Assembly (NCBI GenBank): GCA_016787645.1
Contig: JAEUUF010000022.1
Span: forward strand, 372,001 to 436,000
Direction: 5' to 3'
DNA: 64,000 nt
DNA from: Cyclobacteriaceae bacterium
Lineage (GTDB): Bacteria > Bacteroidota > Bacteroidia > Cytophagales > Cyclobacteriaceae
Under the pieces are notes generated by a model. That model saw only the letters and a list, made by a program, of their open reading frames with translations, did no database searches and had not been told where the DNA came from. Positions 26,173-34,708 of the stretch are shown piece by piece. Positions within the stretch are counted from its first letter, which is position 1, and each line of letters opens with the position of its first letter. The position numbers and the translations under genes were made by a program.

Positions 26173-27194
26173 CAGAATACAGGCTTGAATTGTTTCAGGA
26201 AACGAACATCGTTTTCAGAAAACAGTCGCAGGTCGTTGATGCCATACCGCAGCATCGTTACCCGTTCGATACCCATGCCAAATGCAAAACCGGTGAACTC
26301 TTCCGGGTCAATGTTTACATGACGCAACACATTCGGGTGCACCATGCCGGATCCTGCTATCTCTACCCAACCCGAGTGCTTGCAAATATTGCAGCCTTTG
26401 CCGCCACAGATGAAGCACGATACATCGATCTCCGCGCTTGGTTCCGTAAAGGGAAAGAAGGACGGCCGGAGCCGAATTTTCGTGTCCTTACCAAACATCT
26501 CTTTCGAGAAGTGATACAGTGTCTGTTTCAGATCAGCGAAACCAACATGGCGATCCACGTAAAGGCCTTCTACCTGATGGAAAAAGCAGTGGGCGCGCGC
26601 AGAGATGGCTTCGTTGCGGTAGACCCGACCCGGCATGATTGCCCTCAGGGGCGGGCGTTGTTTTTCCATGAGCCGAATTTGCACGTTGGAGGTGTGCGTT
26701 CGAAGCAGCGCATCCGGATTCCGGTCAATGAAAAACGTATCCTGCATTTCACGTGCCGGATGATTTTCCGGGAAGTTCAGCGCAGAGAAATTGTGCCAAT
26801 CATCTTCTATTTCGGGGCCATCAGCTACCGTGAAGCCTAATCGTTCAAATATTTCGATGATGCGGTACCGGGTAAGCGTGAGGGGATGAAGGCTGCCCAG
26901 CGTATCCGGCACCGGTGGCAATGTGAGGTCAATGCCGCTTGATGTGGCTTGTGTGGATTGACTGAGCTTCTCACTCCATTCCTTGAACTTTCCTTCTGCC
27001 AGTTGTTTAAGTTCGTTTAACGGTTTCCCGGTCTCCTTTTTCTTTTCCGGGGGCAACTGCTTCAAATCCTCAAACAGTGAAGGAATGATTCCCTTGCGGC
27101 TGAGATACTTCAACCGGTATACTTCCAATTCCTCAGCAGAAGCCGGTTGAGCGGCCTGTACTTCCTGTACCAGGGATTTGATCTGATCAAGCAT
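26172..27194 (-). CDS. pheS: Phenylalanine--tRNA ligase alpha subunit
   Basis: A 340-residue class II synthetase subunit that forms an alpha2-beta2 enzyme with PheT. Seen: N-terminal coiled coil (residues 1-80), motif 2 region with FHQVEGLYVD, the phenylalanine-pocket stretch and the motif 3 FGMGIERVTMLRYGI near the C-terminus. A CxxC-type stretch, CFICGGKGCNICKHSGW, is also present, as in many bacterial PheS proteins. pheT is not in the window. It is eight bases downstream of the WecA-like gene on the same strand. Confidence 0.96.
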   Translation of the reverse strand: MLDQIKSLVQEVQAAQPASAEELEVYRLKYLSRKGIIPSLFEDLKQLPPEKKKETGKPLNELKQLAEGKFKEWSEKLSQSTQATSSGIDLTLPPVPDTLGSLHPLTLTRYRIIEIFERLGFTVADGPEIEDDWHNFSALNFPENHPAREMQDTFFIDRNPDALLRTHTSNVQIRLMEKQRPPLRAIMPGRVYRNEAISARAHCFFHQVEGLYVDRHVGFADLKQTLYHFSKEMFGKDTKIRLRPSFFPFTEPSAEIDVSCFICGGKGCNICKHSGWVEIAGSGMVHPNVLRHVNIDPEEFTGFAFGMGIERVTMLRYGINDLRLFSENDVRFLKQFKPVF

Positions 27195-27202
27195 GGTTAT
27201 CT

Positions 27203-28246
27203 TCAGGCCGCAGTGGACTGCTTGCGCCGAAGGGCAAAATTAAGCAACAGGCAGGTGACCGCAATAACCGGAAGCAGGATCAGGTCCGATTGTCTCCTGA
27301 GCAGGACGGCCACCGCCATAAAGAAGAGGTTTATACCCGCAATCCAGAGTACTGCCCGGGAGTGGCCCATGCCCATGCCCAGGAATCGATGATGAATATG
27401 GTTCTGGTCCGCGTGGAATGGGGACTGGAACTGGCTAAGCCGGACGATAATGACGCGTAGGGTGTCAAAAAGCGGAATGATCAACACGCATACGGCGGTA
27501 GAGATGGAGGCGGAAAACTTGGCGAAGTGCCCCGCGGGCAAGGACGCATTGTCATTGATGAAACGGATAGCAAAAAACGAGAGGATGAGTCCAATAGTCA
27601 GTGCACCGGTATCTCCCATGAAAATGGAAGAGGGTTGCCAATTGTAAATCAGGAAGGCGATCAGGGCACCGGCAAAACAGAAAGCGACCAGCCCCAGGTA
27701 ACCATCTCCTGCCAAAAAATACCAAGTCCCAAAGAAGACCATGGCCAAAGCGCCCACTGTACCGGCCAATCCGTCGATCCCATCGATGAGGTTATACGCG
27801 TTGCTGATAATCACCACTGTGGTAATACTTACGACATAAACCAGGGGTACAGGGAACGGCACGCCAAGTTCATAGAATGAGACCAGGCGTGTGCCCTCCA
27901 GGACCACCAACACAAAAACGGGCAAGAACTGACTGAACAACTTTTGACGTGGCGTCAAGGCCAATACATCGTCGCGCAATCCGATGAGCAGCATCAACAA
28001 GACGGAAATGAAAAAGTATTTTCGGGTTATCCACTGGTGCAGCGGGAGCGACATCAGCAAGGCCAGGGCAGCCCCCACCAGGATCGCTATCCCCCCCATC
28101 GACGGGGTCGTAGCTGAATGTATCTTATGGGTCCCCGGCTGATCAAACCAGTTCAATTGCTTCAGGACCTTGATCATAACCGGCAGAAGCAGGAAGGTGA
28201 TCAGAAAGGCGATAAACGCAAACACAAGACCGTACGTTGCTGACAT
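27203..28246 (-). CDS. WecA-like polyprenyl-phosphate GlcNAc-1-phosphate transferase
   Basis: A membrane enzyme of 347 residues with about 10-11 helices that moves a HexNAc-1-phosphate from a UDP-sugar to undecaprenyl phosphate, starting an O-antigen or similar chain. Family motifs are present: LRDDVLAL (Asp-Asp, residue about 88), NLIDGIDGLAG (about 150-160), GDTGALTIG and the HIHHRFL cytoplasmic loop that separates WecA/TagO enzymes from MraY. It is the leftmost polysaccharide gene, placed just before pheS. Confidence 0.88.
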   Translation of the reverse strand: MSATYGLVFAFIAFLITFLLLPVMIKVLKQLNWFDQPGTHKIHSATTPSMGGIAILVGAALALLMSLPLHQWITRKYFFISVLLMLLIGLRDDVLALTPRQKLFSQFLPVFVLVVLEGTRLVSFYELGVPFPVPLVYVVSITTVVIISNAYNLIDGIDGLAGTVGALAMVFFGTWYFLAGDGYLGLVAFCFAGALIAFLIYNWQPSSIFMGDTGALTIGLILSFFAIRFINDNASLPAGHFAKFSASISTAVCVLIIPLFDTLRVIIVRLSQFQSPFHADQNHIHHRFLGMGMGHSRAVLWIAGINLFFMAVAVLLRRQSDLILLPVIAVTCLLLNFALRRKQSTAA

Positions 28247-28249
28247 CGG

Positions 28250-29602
28250 TTAGTAGGCTTTTTCGCTTCCGCGGAGAACTGAGACGATAGTCATAAAAAT
28301 AATCTTGATGTCAAAATACAGTGTCCAGTTTTCAATATAGAATCGGTCCAGGGTGATCCGGTTGCGCATATCGCGAACCAACCGGGTTTCGCCGCGATAG
28401 CCCATGACCTGCGCTAATCCGGTTACACCCGGTTTCACGTAGTGGCGAATCATGTATTTGTTGATCAGCGGCCGATACTTCTCATTCAGCCGAATCGGGT
28501 GAGGCCGCGGGCCAACCACCGACATCGATCCTTCCAGTACATTGATGAACTGCGGAAACTCATCCAGGCTGGTCTTCCTGAGAAAAGCGCCGAGTGGTGT
28601 AACGCGAGGGTCATTCAAGGTCGCCTGTTTACTGTCGGCTTCGTCGTTGACTACCATCGTTCGGAATTTGATGCAGTCAAACGGCCTGTTATTCCGTCCG
28701 CTCCTGCGTTGGCGGAAAAAAATTGGCCCTGGAGAATCCAGCTTGATTGCCAGTCCCACGATAGGAATCATCCAGGACAACACCAATATCGTCATCAGGA
28801 AGGCAAACACAAGATCAAAGGCTCTCTTGGTTCGACGACTCCAGGGATTGTCCAGCGGAATTGTAGAATAGTCGAACAAGGGAATTTGGTCATAGCGCTC
28901 AAGGGCAAGCATTCGTTGTTCAAATGAGCGGTGATCGGAGACCAGTTTGACGGGAATTAACGCGTTCATCCCGAAATCAATCACGGACCTGAGCTCAGTG
29001 TGGGTGATTTGAGGCAGGCAGCAGAAGACTTCGTCGATCTTCCTGGCAATGCAGAATTCACGGATCTTGTCCAGCGGGTACTCACTGCCCTCCTTTATGA
29101 ACAGTCCGTGGAATCGGTATCCCAGGTTGGTGTGTACCAGAAAATACCGACGCACCTCGCGCGCCAATTCGCGTTCTCCCACAATGATAAAGCGCTTCTC
29201 GTGAACCTTCCGTACACCAAACAAGGTTGAACTGTAATGTGCCAGTAGTCTTAGCAACAGGAAAGAAATCGCAAAGAGTGCATACATCACTCCGATCTGT
29301 TCCGGACGGTAACTCTTGCGGAACAGCAAAATGAGGAAAGCAACTACCAGCAGGTGAATCGCCAGAAAACTGAGTTGACTCTTGACGACTTTGACCAGTC
29401 CCCAGTTTCTTGAAACACTGTAGGGGTTGGATACGATGACCAGAAAAAACCAGGTGAGATTACTGAAGATAAGGAGATAGACACTATTCAGTTTCTCCGG
29501 GCCCCAGACGTCCTGGTGAAAGAACACATAGGAATACAATATGGAAAGATTCAGCAGGAGAAGGTCGCATGCCATAAAGCCAAATCGAATCAGGGAAGCC
29601 AT
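28250..29602 (-). CDS. WcaJ-like undecaprenyl-phosphate sugar phosphotransferase
   Basis: A 450-residue initiating transferase. Four N-terminal helices are followed by a nucleotide-fold-like cytoplasmic region (about 130-240), one more helix (about 265-290) and a C-terminal bacterial sugar transferase domain with KFRTMV, LRKTSLDEFPQFINV, VGPRPHP and KPGVTGLAQV motifs. It attaches a hexose-1-phosphate to undecaprenyl phosphate. Next to the WecA-like gene with a three-base gap, so the locus has two different chain-starting enzymes. The sugar is probably glucose or galactose by family, not proven. Confidence 0.9.
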   Translation of the reverse strand: MASLIRFGFMACDLLLLNLSILYSYVFFHQDVWGPEKLNSVYLLIFSNLTWFFLVIVSNPYSVSRNWGLVKVVKSQLSFLAIHLLVVAFLILLFRKSYRPEQIGVMYALFAISFLLLRLLAHYSSTLFGVRKVHEKRFIIVGERELAREVRRYFLVHTNLGYRFHGLFIKEGSEYPLDKIREFCIARKIDEVFCCLPQITHTELRSVIDFGMNALIPVKLVSDHRSFEQRMLALERYDQIPLFDYSTIPLDNPWSRRTKRAFDLVFAFLMTILVLSWMIPIVGLAIKLDSPGPIFFRQRRSGRNNRPFDCIKFRTMVVNDEADSKQATLNDPRVTPLGAFLRKTSLDEFPQFINVLEGSMSVVGPRPHPIRLNEKYRPLINKYMIRHYVKPGVTGLAQVMGYRGETRLVRDMRNRITLDRFYIENWTLYFDIKIIFMTIVSVLRGSEKAY

Positions 29603-29645
29603 ACGCTACTCGCCGCTTGAAATTGAAAGTTCAAGTTGGTTAAAA

Positions 29646-30818
29646 TCAGGCACGTTTCAACGAAAAGGTGGGCGTGAAACCTTGGTAGAAAAGAATGAAC
29701 GACTGCCGCAGCAAGGCAAAGAAGATTACGCCCTGGTATCGGCCGAGGAACACTTCCGTCATTCCATAAATAATAAAGGGGAAGAAAATCAGTGCTCCCA
29801 GCGCATTCGATCGTTTCACGGACAAGTAGAGGGGTCGAAAGAGCAGCAACAGGAAGCTGATCAGGCCGAGCAGCCCATTCGAAAGATAAACGGAAATGAA
29901 CTGGTTGTGTGGGTTCAGGTTCGAACTGGCATACTGAGCCATTCCATGGCCGGCGTAATACGCATTGAGCACAGCTTCTCCGTCTCCCGTGCCCACACCA
30001 AGCAGCGGGTTGGCGCACGCCTGCAATGCAGCTTCCCACAAATCAAGGCGTTCCCACGAATCATCCAGTGAAAAGCCGGTTGGATCAATATGCCGCAATT
30101 CATTGAAGGTGAACATGCCGGCCACCATCAGGCATACCAGCACAAAGGTCACAGTTTGAATCCGCGACTTCGCCTCCAGTAGATACTTGAGCATGAAAAA
30201 TGCGAACACATACAAGACACTCACAAATGCAGTGATTCCACCGGTCAGCAATAGCGCCCCAAACAGGAAGATCAAGGTTGCGGCAATCCACTTTATTGAG
30301 ACGGCCGGTTTCTCATAATACAAAAGGTAAAATCCGAACGTGATGGATGCAATAAGATAATAGGCAACATAGGTTGGCTGGAAGTCAATGACACCGGTAA
30401 GGTTATAGAAGAAGAACACGGGTGTTCCTCCGCCATGCCCTAATCGATACCCCGCATAAGAAAGACAAATGCAGAGCGCGACGATCAGGCCTGCGGTAAA
30501 CGCCAGGAAGACTTGCTGCAACTGGCGGGGGCCGAACTCACCCAGTCGCGTCATTACCAGTGGTACAGTAATTAGGCTAAGGCTGGTTTCCAAAGTAGAC
30601 CAGCCACTGGTCTTATCTTCCGAATAACTCAGTCCGATGCCCAGCATAAGGAAAAAAAGCAGCATGTCCCATGAATTCTTCACCCAACCAACCAGTGCAG
30701 GGATTCTTTGGGGAAGGATGAGTGAGGCTACTGTTAGCAAGGCTAGCCCGGCCGAACTCGCCGTCTGGGAGAGGGGGATCAAAAAAACAAACAGGAGAAA
30801 AAATCGGAAAAAGGTCAT
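29646..30818 (-). CDS. O-antigen ligase/polymerase family protein A
   Basis: A polytopic membrane protein of 390 residues with about 11 helices and a large periplasmic loop near residues 250-330. The loop has GVGTGDGEAVLNAYYAGHG followed by NPHNQF, the typical Wzy_C/WaaL motif with its conserved His. It could be the polymerase (Wzy) or the ligase (WaaL). The region and motif resemble protein B at 32741-34018 (GTGTGDTQDYL, THNQW), so the two may be paralogues. Confidence 0.82.
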   Translation of the reverse strand: MTFFRFFLLFVFLIPLSQTASSAGLALLTVASLILPQRIPALVGWVKNSWDMLLFFLMLGIGLSYSEDKTSGWSTLETSLSLITVPLVMTRLGEFGPRQLQQVFLAFTAGLIVALCICLSYAGYRLGHGGGTPVFFFYNLTGVIDFQPTYVAYYLIASITFGFYLLYYEKPAVSIKWIAATLIFLFGALLLTGGITAFVSVLYVFAFFMLKYLLEAKSRIQTVTFVLVCLMVAGMFTFNELRHIDPTGFSLDDSWERLDLWEAALQACANPLLGVGTGDGEAVLNAYYAGHGMAQYASSNLNPHNQFISVYLSNGLLGLISFLLLLFRPLYLSVKRSNALGALIFFPFIIYGMTEVFLGRYQGVIFFALLRQSFILFYQGFTPTFSLKRA

Positions 30819-30840
30819 GCCGTCAGCTCGTTTGTTCCTT

Positions 30841-30848
30841 CAAAGTTA
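30841..30848 (-). promoter_or_regulatory. -7 promoter box (TAACTTTG) before ligase/polymerase A
   Basis: Exact TAnnTTTG match on the minus strand in the 64-base gap after the methyltransferase gene. The start codon at 30818 lies 22 bases downstream of the box. No clear -33 element. It may start a transcript covering the ligase, both initiating transferases and pheS. Confidence 0.45.
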
Positions 30849-30882
30849 GAATACTTCACCCGGTCCGGAGCCGTCGCCTGAA

Positions 30883-31539
30883 TCAGAAAGAATAGGAGAT
30901 TATTGACTTCTTAAGGCCAAGAAACATTTCCCGGAAGATTTTGCCCCCTGGGAACAATGCCTTCATATCCCCCTCCGTCAATAACCTGACCTCTTTGACC
31001 CGGTCAATCGCCACCTGGCTACGCTCTGCGGCCGGGTAGGAATCGAGGTAGAACTTTCGCGTGATGAATACCCGCCAACTGAACGGGAGAAACTGGAACA
31101 GGGGCAACACCCAATGCGGCTCTACGGGAAAATAGCGATTGGGTGTCTGCACATAGTACCGGACGCCAACACGCTGAATTTCTCTCGCCATCTTCTGCTG
31201 CGCCTCGAGGGTGTAGAGATGCTCGATCACCGAATTAGAATGAACGATATCAAACGACTGGTCGGCAAACTGGCTAAGGTCAGTAGCATCTCCCCTTAGG
31301 CTCTTGAAATTGGGCAGGGTGACATCTTCTTCATACACGTTAAGCAAGGTTATGTGGATCCCCTCCTTTGAGGCGTAGTCCATGTTCTCCCAATACGATT
31401 GGGTGCCCCCCACATCCAGGATCCTGATCGTTTCCTTCGCAGGAATTGTTTCCATCAACTCCTTAAAAAATCTGAATCGTTTCTCCCGAAACCGTTGATT
31501 TATCGAACTCTTGTGAATGGCGTGGAAAAGTCGAATCAT
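30883..31539 (-). CDS. Class I SAM-dependent methyltransferase
   Basis: A 218-residue Rossmann-fold protein. The SAM-binding motif is ILDVGGTQSYW near residue 40, the acidic second motif follows a hydrophobic strand (ITLLNVYEEDV), and the motif 4 region is DIVHSNSVIEHL. The product may be a methylated glycan or lipid intermediate. It overlaps the glycosyltransferase stop/start region by four bases with the gene at 31536, so both belong to one operon. Confidence 0.78.
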   Translation of the reverse strand: MIRLFHAIHKSSINQRFREKRFRFFKELMETIPAKETIRILDVGGTQSYWENMDYASKEGIHITLLNVYEEDVTLPNFKSLRGDATDLSQFADQSFDIVHSNSVIEHLYTLEAQQKMAREIQRVGVRYYVQTPNRYFPVEPHWVLPLFQFLPFSWRVFITRKFYLDSYPAAERSQVAIDRVKEVRLLTEGDMKALFPGGKIFREMFLGLKKSIISYSF

Positions 31540-32663
31540 TGTCTTGGGTTAAAGCTGTTTGCGCTCAATTGTTCAAAAAGCGTTTCATGCTGGCTGACGA
31601 TGGTATCCCAGTTATAGGTCGACCTGATCCGGACATCATTTTCATTGGCAAACTTAACCGCATTTGCCTCCCGTAGCTCATCCAATCGCATCAGCAGATC
31701 CTGCACCTGGGATGCCGAATTGAAATAGAATGCCGAATCGAAAAGAACATGGCGATTGAAGGGATTGTCATGAGCGAAAATGAAAGTACGGCAAGCCATG
31801 GCTTCCAGCAAGGAAGGATTGGTGCCGCCTACGGAGTGTCCATGAAAGTAAGCCGCCGAATAATGGCGAAGTGCATCGAGTACTGGCTTATCATAAACGC
31901 CTCCCACAAAGCGTATCCTGTCATCCTGATATTTTCTTTTTAGTAAATTTCCGTAGGCAGTCTGATGATTGCCGACCACGACAAAGGGACTCGGACATTC
32001 TGCTGCCAAAAATCCGTCCAGCGCCATTTCAATATTGTTCTCCTGCTCGAAGCGAGCCACCAGGATCATGTACTTGTGCCGGATTACCCCATATTTGGAA
32101 AGATGACTTTCATCGAAGTTGTCAATGGGATCAGCGCCATAGGGCAAAAAGTAAGAGTCTCTTCCAAACCGGGTACGATAGTATTCCTGGATGCCCAGGT
32201 TGTCGGAAATCATGAACGGTGAATCTTTCACGGCGATTCGCTCAAGGACACGGATCAATTGTTGCGTGGCCGAGCTCCACTTCGAACGATTGTATTCAAG
32301 TCCGTCCATGTTGGTGATAATGATCGGCTTGGTGCGGTTCCTGATTCCCAGCAGTCGGTAGGCTGGTGCCACACTGTGATAACCGGCCTCATAGATGATA
32401 TCAAAATCTCGTTTGAGCGCGTCCCTGAGACAGAGGAAGTCGTAGATAAAATTCGCTGAACCACCGATCAACTTCTCAGGGCTGTAAGCGCGAATAATAC
32501 GAACGCCTTTAAATTCCTCGTCGGTAAACGGATGAAAGCTTGGATTATATACCGTGACTTCATGACCCCGCTTCACCAACCGTTGAGAGAGATATTCCGC
32601 AAACTGCTCATAACCTCCATAGTTGTTGGGTATGCCTTTGGTGCCCAGGATAGCAATCTTCAT
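31536..32663 (-). CDS. DUF1972-type glycosyltransferase (GT4, WchF-like)
   Basis: A 375-residue GT-B enzyme. The N-terminus MKIAILGTKGIPNNYGGYEQFAEYL is the DUF1972 signature of rhamnosyl- and related transferases in capsule loci. The C-terminal domain holds GGTNPSLLEAMAC, the donor-binding region with the E-x7-E-like pattern (GGVYDKPVLDALRHYSAAYFHGHSVGG before it). It transfers a sugar from a nucleotide donor to a growing lipid-linked unit at the inner face of the membrane. By family a deoxyhexose donor is plausible. Divergent from protein B. Confidence 0.85.
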   Translation of the reverse strand: MKIAILGTKGIPNNYGGYEQFAEYLSQRLVKRGHEVTVYNPSFHPFTDEEFKGVRIIRAYSPEKLIGGSANFIYDFLCLRDALKRDFDIIYEAGYHSVAPAYRLLGIRNRTKPIIITNMDGLEYNRSKWSSATQQLIRVLERIAVKDSPFMISDNLGIQEYYRTRFGRDSYFLPYGADPIDNFDESHLSKYGVIRHKYMILVARFEQENNIEMALDGFLAAECPSPFVVVGNHQTAYGNLLKRKYQDDRIRFVGGVYDKPVLDALRHYSAAYFHGHSVGGTNPSLLEAMACRTFIFAHDNPFNRHVLFDSAFYFNSASQVQDLLMRLDELREANAVKFANENDVRIRSTYNWDTIVSQHETLFEQLSANSFNPRQ

Positions 32664-32740
32664 GAATGCGCGGAGTGTGAATGGATCAACTTCAATGCGA
32701 AATATATACCTTGCAGTGTGCAGACCGCGCTTGCTCCGGT

Positions 32741-34018
32741 ATGATTTCCTTCGGCAAAAATACCAAAAGAATACTAATCGGATTGATCGCGTTGGCCTAC
32801 GCGGGCCTGTTCTTTTCCATTCCGATCAGCAACATCACGTTGCTCCTCTTGTTGCTCTTCTGTGTATTGCAAACTCCCCTGGCAGAGTATCTTCGCTCCT
32901 TTAAGGCACATCCGCTGCTCACCCTGGTTACTGCCTCCTACCTGCTGCTCCTTCTTGGACTTCTGTATACCACCAACCTTCCTGTTGGGTATTTCATCCT
33001 TGAGAAGCGGGCTGGACTCCTGCTGATACCCTTGCTGGCGATGCCCCTTTTTCTACGCATGGAAATCGGCAAGGATCCGGTCCTTTTCCGAATTATCGGC
33101 CTGATTACCCTTTTCACCAGTGTTGCCCTGCTCCTGATCGGCGGGTACAATGCATGGATACTCAAGGATCCAAATGCCTTCTACTTTGAGACGTTTACAA
33201 GGCCCTTCATCCACTATGTCTATTACGCCATTTACTTTGCCGTGGGTATGCTTTGTTTTCTTGACAGCTTGTTCGATCAATGGATTCAACGACGGCTTGG
33301 AGTATTCTGGCTGCTCCTGTTGTTTGTTTATTCACTTGGGTTTCTCATCCTGGTTGCCTCCAAGACCGGTGTACTGGCCTTTAGTGCAGGTTCTGTGATT
33401 CTGCTTTACCGCCGACTGCAAAGCCGGAAGATCTTTCTCCTTTCTCTCTTCACGCTTGCCTTGTCGGCGTCCGTATTTCTTTACTTCAATGATACCACCC
33501 GCAGCCGATTCACCGAGCTGACCCAGAACCTTTCCATCCTGACCCGCGATCAATTGGGTGATTGGAATGAAGAGGTCATCACCGGCTTGAACATGCGATT
33601 GCTATTCTGGAAAATATCGGTGGTCCATATTGTGAAAGACGGAATGATTCTATGGGGAACCGGAACAGGAGACACGCAAGATTACCTTGATGCGCTTTAC
33701 ACCAACCCGGTATATAATCGTCGCGGCTATGTCGGATGGGATACGCACAACCAATGGGTTTTCACGTTTGTGCAGTTGGGGCTAGCAGGGGTCGCCGTCT
33801 GGGCGGCGCTGTACTTCATTTATGCCCGCAAGGCCCATCGGGCGAACGACCTGAAATTTCTTGCCTTTCTCCTCGTCACCTTTGCCTTCAGCATGTCGGA
33901 GTCGATTCTCGAATCCAACAAAGGGATTATCTACTTCGGGCTGTTCTTTACCTTGTTTGCCTCTCGCTACGGATCAACCGCTCCCACTGAAAACCAGAAA
34001 CCGGAGATTCAATTATAA
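32741..34018 (+). CDS. O-antigen ligase/polymerase family protein B
   Basis: A polytopic membrane protein of 425 residues from the ATG at 32741, with about 11-12 helices and a periplasmic loop ending in WDTHNQW (Wzy_C-type). An ATG at 32681 would add 20 residues without hydrophobic character and would leave only 17 bases to the divergent start codon, so the later ATG is preferred. This is one of two plus-strand genes inside a minus-strand locus, which suggests separate expression or later insertion. The stop is back to back with that of the acyltransferase (TTATAA). Confidence 0.8.
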   Translation: MISFGKNTKRILIGLIALAYAGLFFSIPISNITLLLLLLFCVLQTPLAEYLRSFKAHPLLTLVTASYLLLLLGLLYTTNLPVGYFILEKRAGLLLIPLLAMPLFLRMEIGKDPVLFRIIGLITLFTSVALLLIGGYNAWILKDPNAFYFETFTRPFIHYVYYAIYFAVGMLCFLDSLFDQWIQRRLGVFWLLLLFVYSLGFLILVASKTGVLAFSAGSVILLYRRLQSRKIFLLSLFTLALSASVFLYFNDTTRSRFTELTQNLSILTRDQLGDWNEEVITGLNMRLLFWKISVVHIVKDGMILWGTGTGDTQDYLDALYTNPVYNRRGYVGWDTHNQWVFTFVQLGLAGVAVWAALYFIYARKAHRANDLKFLAFLLVTFAFSMSESILESNKGIIYFGLFFTLFASRYGSTAPTENQKPEIQL

Positions 34019-34708
34019 ACGTTGCTTGTGAACACGGGCCGGAACGCCCATGGCCACTGAATTCGCAGGAATAGCTCCGGAGACCACAGCACCCGCCGCG
34101 ATGACGCACCCATCTCCTATTTCCGATCCGTCCAGAATCGTAACACCCGCGCCAATCCAGCAGTTGTTTCCGATGACCACGCCTTTACGTGTCTGACCTT
34201 GATTCCGGATCAATTGATCGAGCACCGCATAATTATGGTTCTCTGAAAATATTTTCACTTGAGGCCCCATGATAACGTCATTGCCAATGCGGATGCCGCC
34301 TTGTCCACCCAGGAAAGATTGGGCCCCTACCGCTGAATTATTGCCGATACGAATTCCTTTTCCCTTTTCAGCAATTATACCCGTGCAGGACAAAATCGCG
34401 TAACGAGCGATGGTGACATGGTTTCCCAAAACCACGCCTTCCTCAGCCAACGCATTGATGTAAACGCCTTCCTCCAGAATCAGGCTTTTCCCCGCCTGGA
34501 TTTGTCCCGGATGGTGCAGGATCACATGGCGCCCAACAAATACAGCGCCCTTCGATGCTATGCGGATCTTTACCCACAAACCACGACCATATTGCCAGCC
34601 ACGGTAATAGACAATGCGCAGCAGTTGACCTGTTGAATAGGATCGATCCAGCTTGTATTCCGGATTGCCCTTGAAGGTGCCAATCAGGCGTTCAATGAGT
34701 GCCCTCAC
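34013..34708 (-). CDS. Hexapeptide-repeat acyltransferase (WcaF/maltose acetyltransferase type)
   Basis: A 231-residue left-handed beta-helix protein. Repeats of the [LIV]-G-x4 kind run from about residue 55 to 220 (VVLGNHVTIARYAIL, GIRIGNDVIMGPQ, VVIGNNCWIGAGV). The catalytic-type His is in SENHNYAV, and the last coils GDGCVIAAGAVVSG are typical. It probably O-acetylates a sugar of the repeat unit with acetyl-CoA. It is also a candidate N-acetylase for the dTDP-3-amino sugar pathway, which lacks an adjacent acetyltransferase. Overlaps the next gene by four bases. Confidence 0.85.
   Translation of the reverse strand: MRALIERLIGTFKGNPEYKLDRSYSTGQLLRIVYYRGWQYGRGLWVKIRIASKGAVFVGRHVILHHPGQIQAGKSLILEEGVYINALAEEGVVLGNHVTIARYAILSCTGIIAEKGKGIRIGNNSAVGAQSFLGGQGGIRIGNDVIMGPQVKIFSENHNYAVLDQLIRNQGQTRKGVVIGNNCWIGAGVTILDGSEIGDGCVIAAGAVVSGAIPANSVAMGVPARVHKQRL

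Noticed and set aside
32681-32740. ATG at 32681 as the start of O-antigen ligase/polymerase B
   Set aside because: It leaves 17 bases to the divergent start codon and adds a polar stretch with cysteines before the first membrane helix; the ATG at 32741 fits better.
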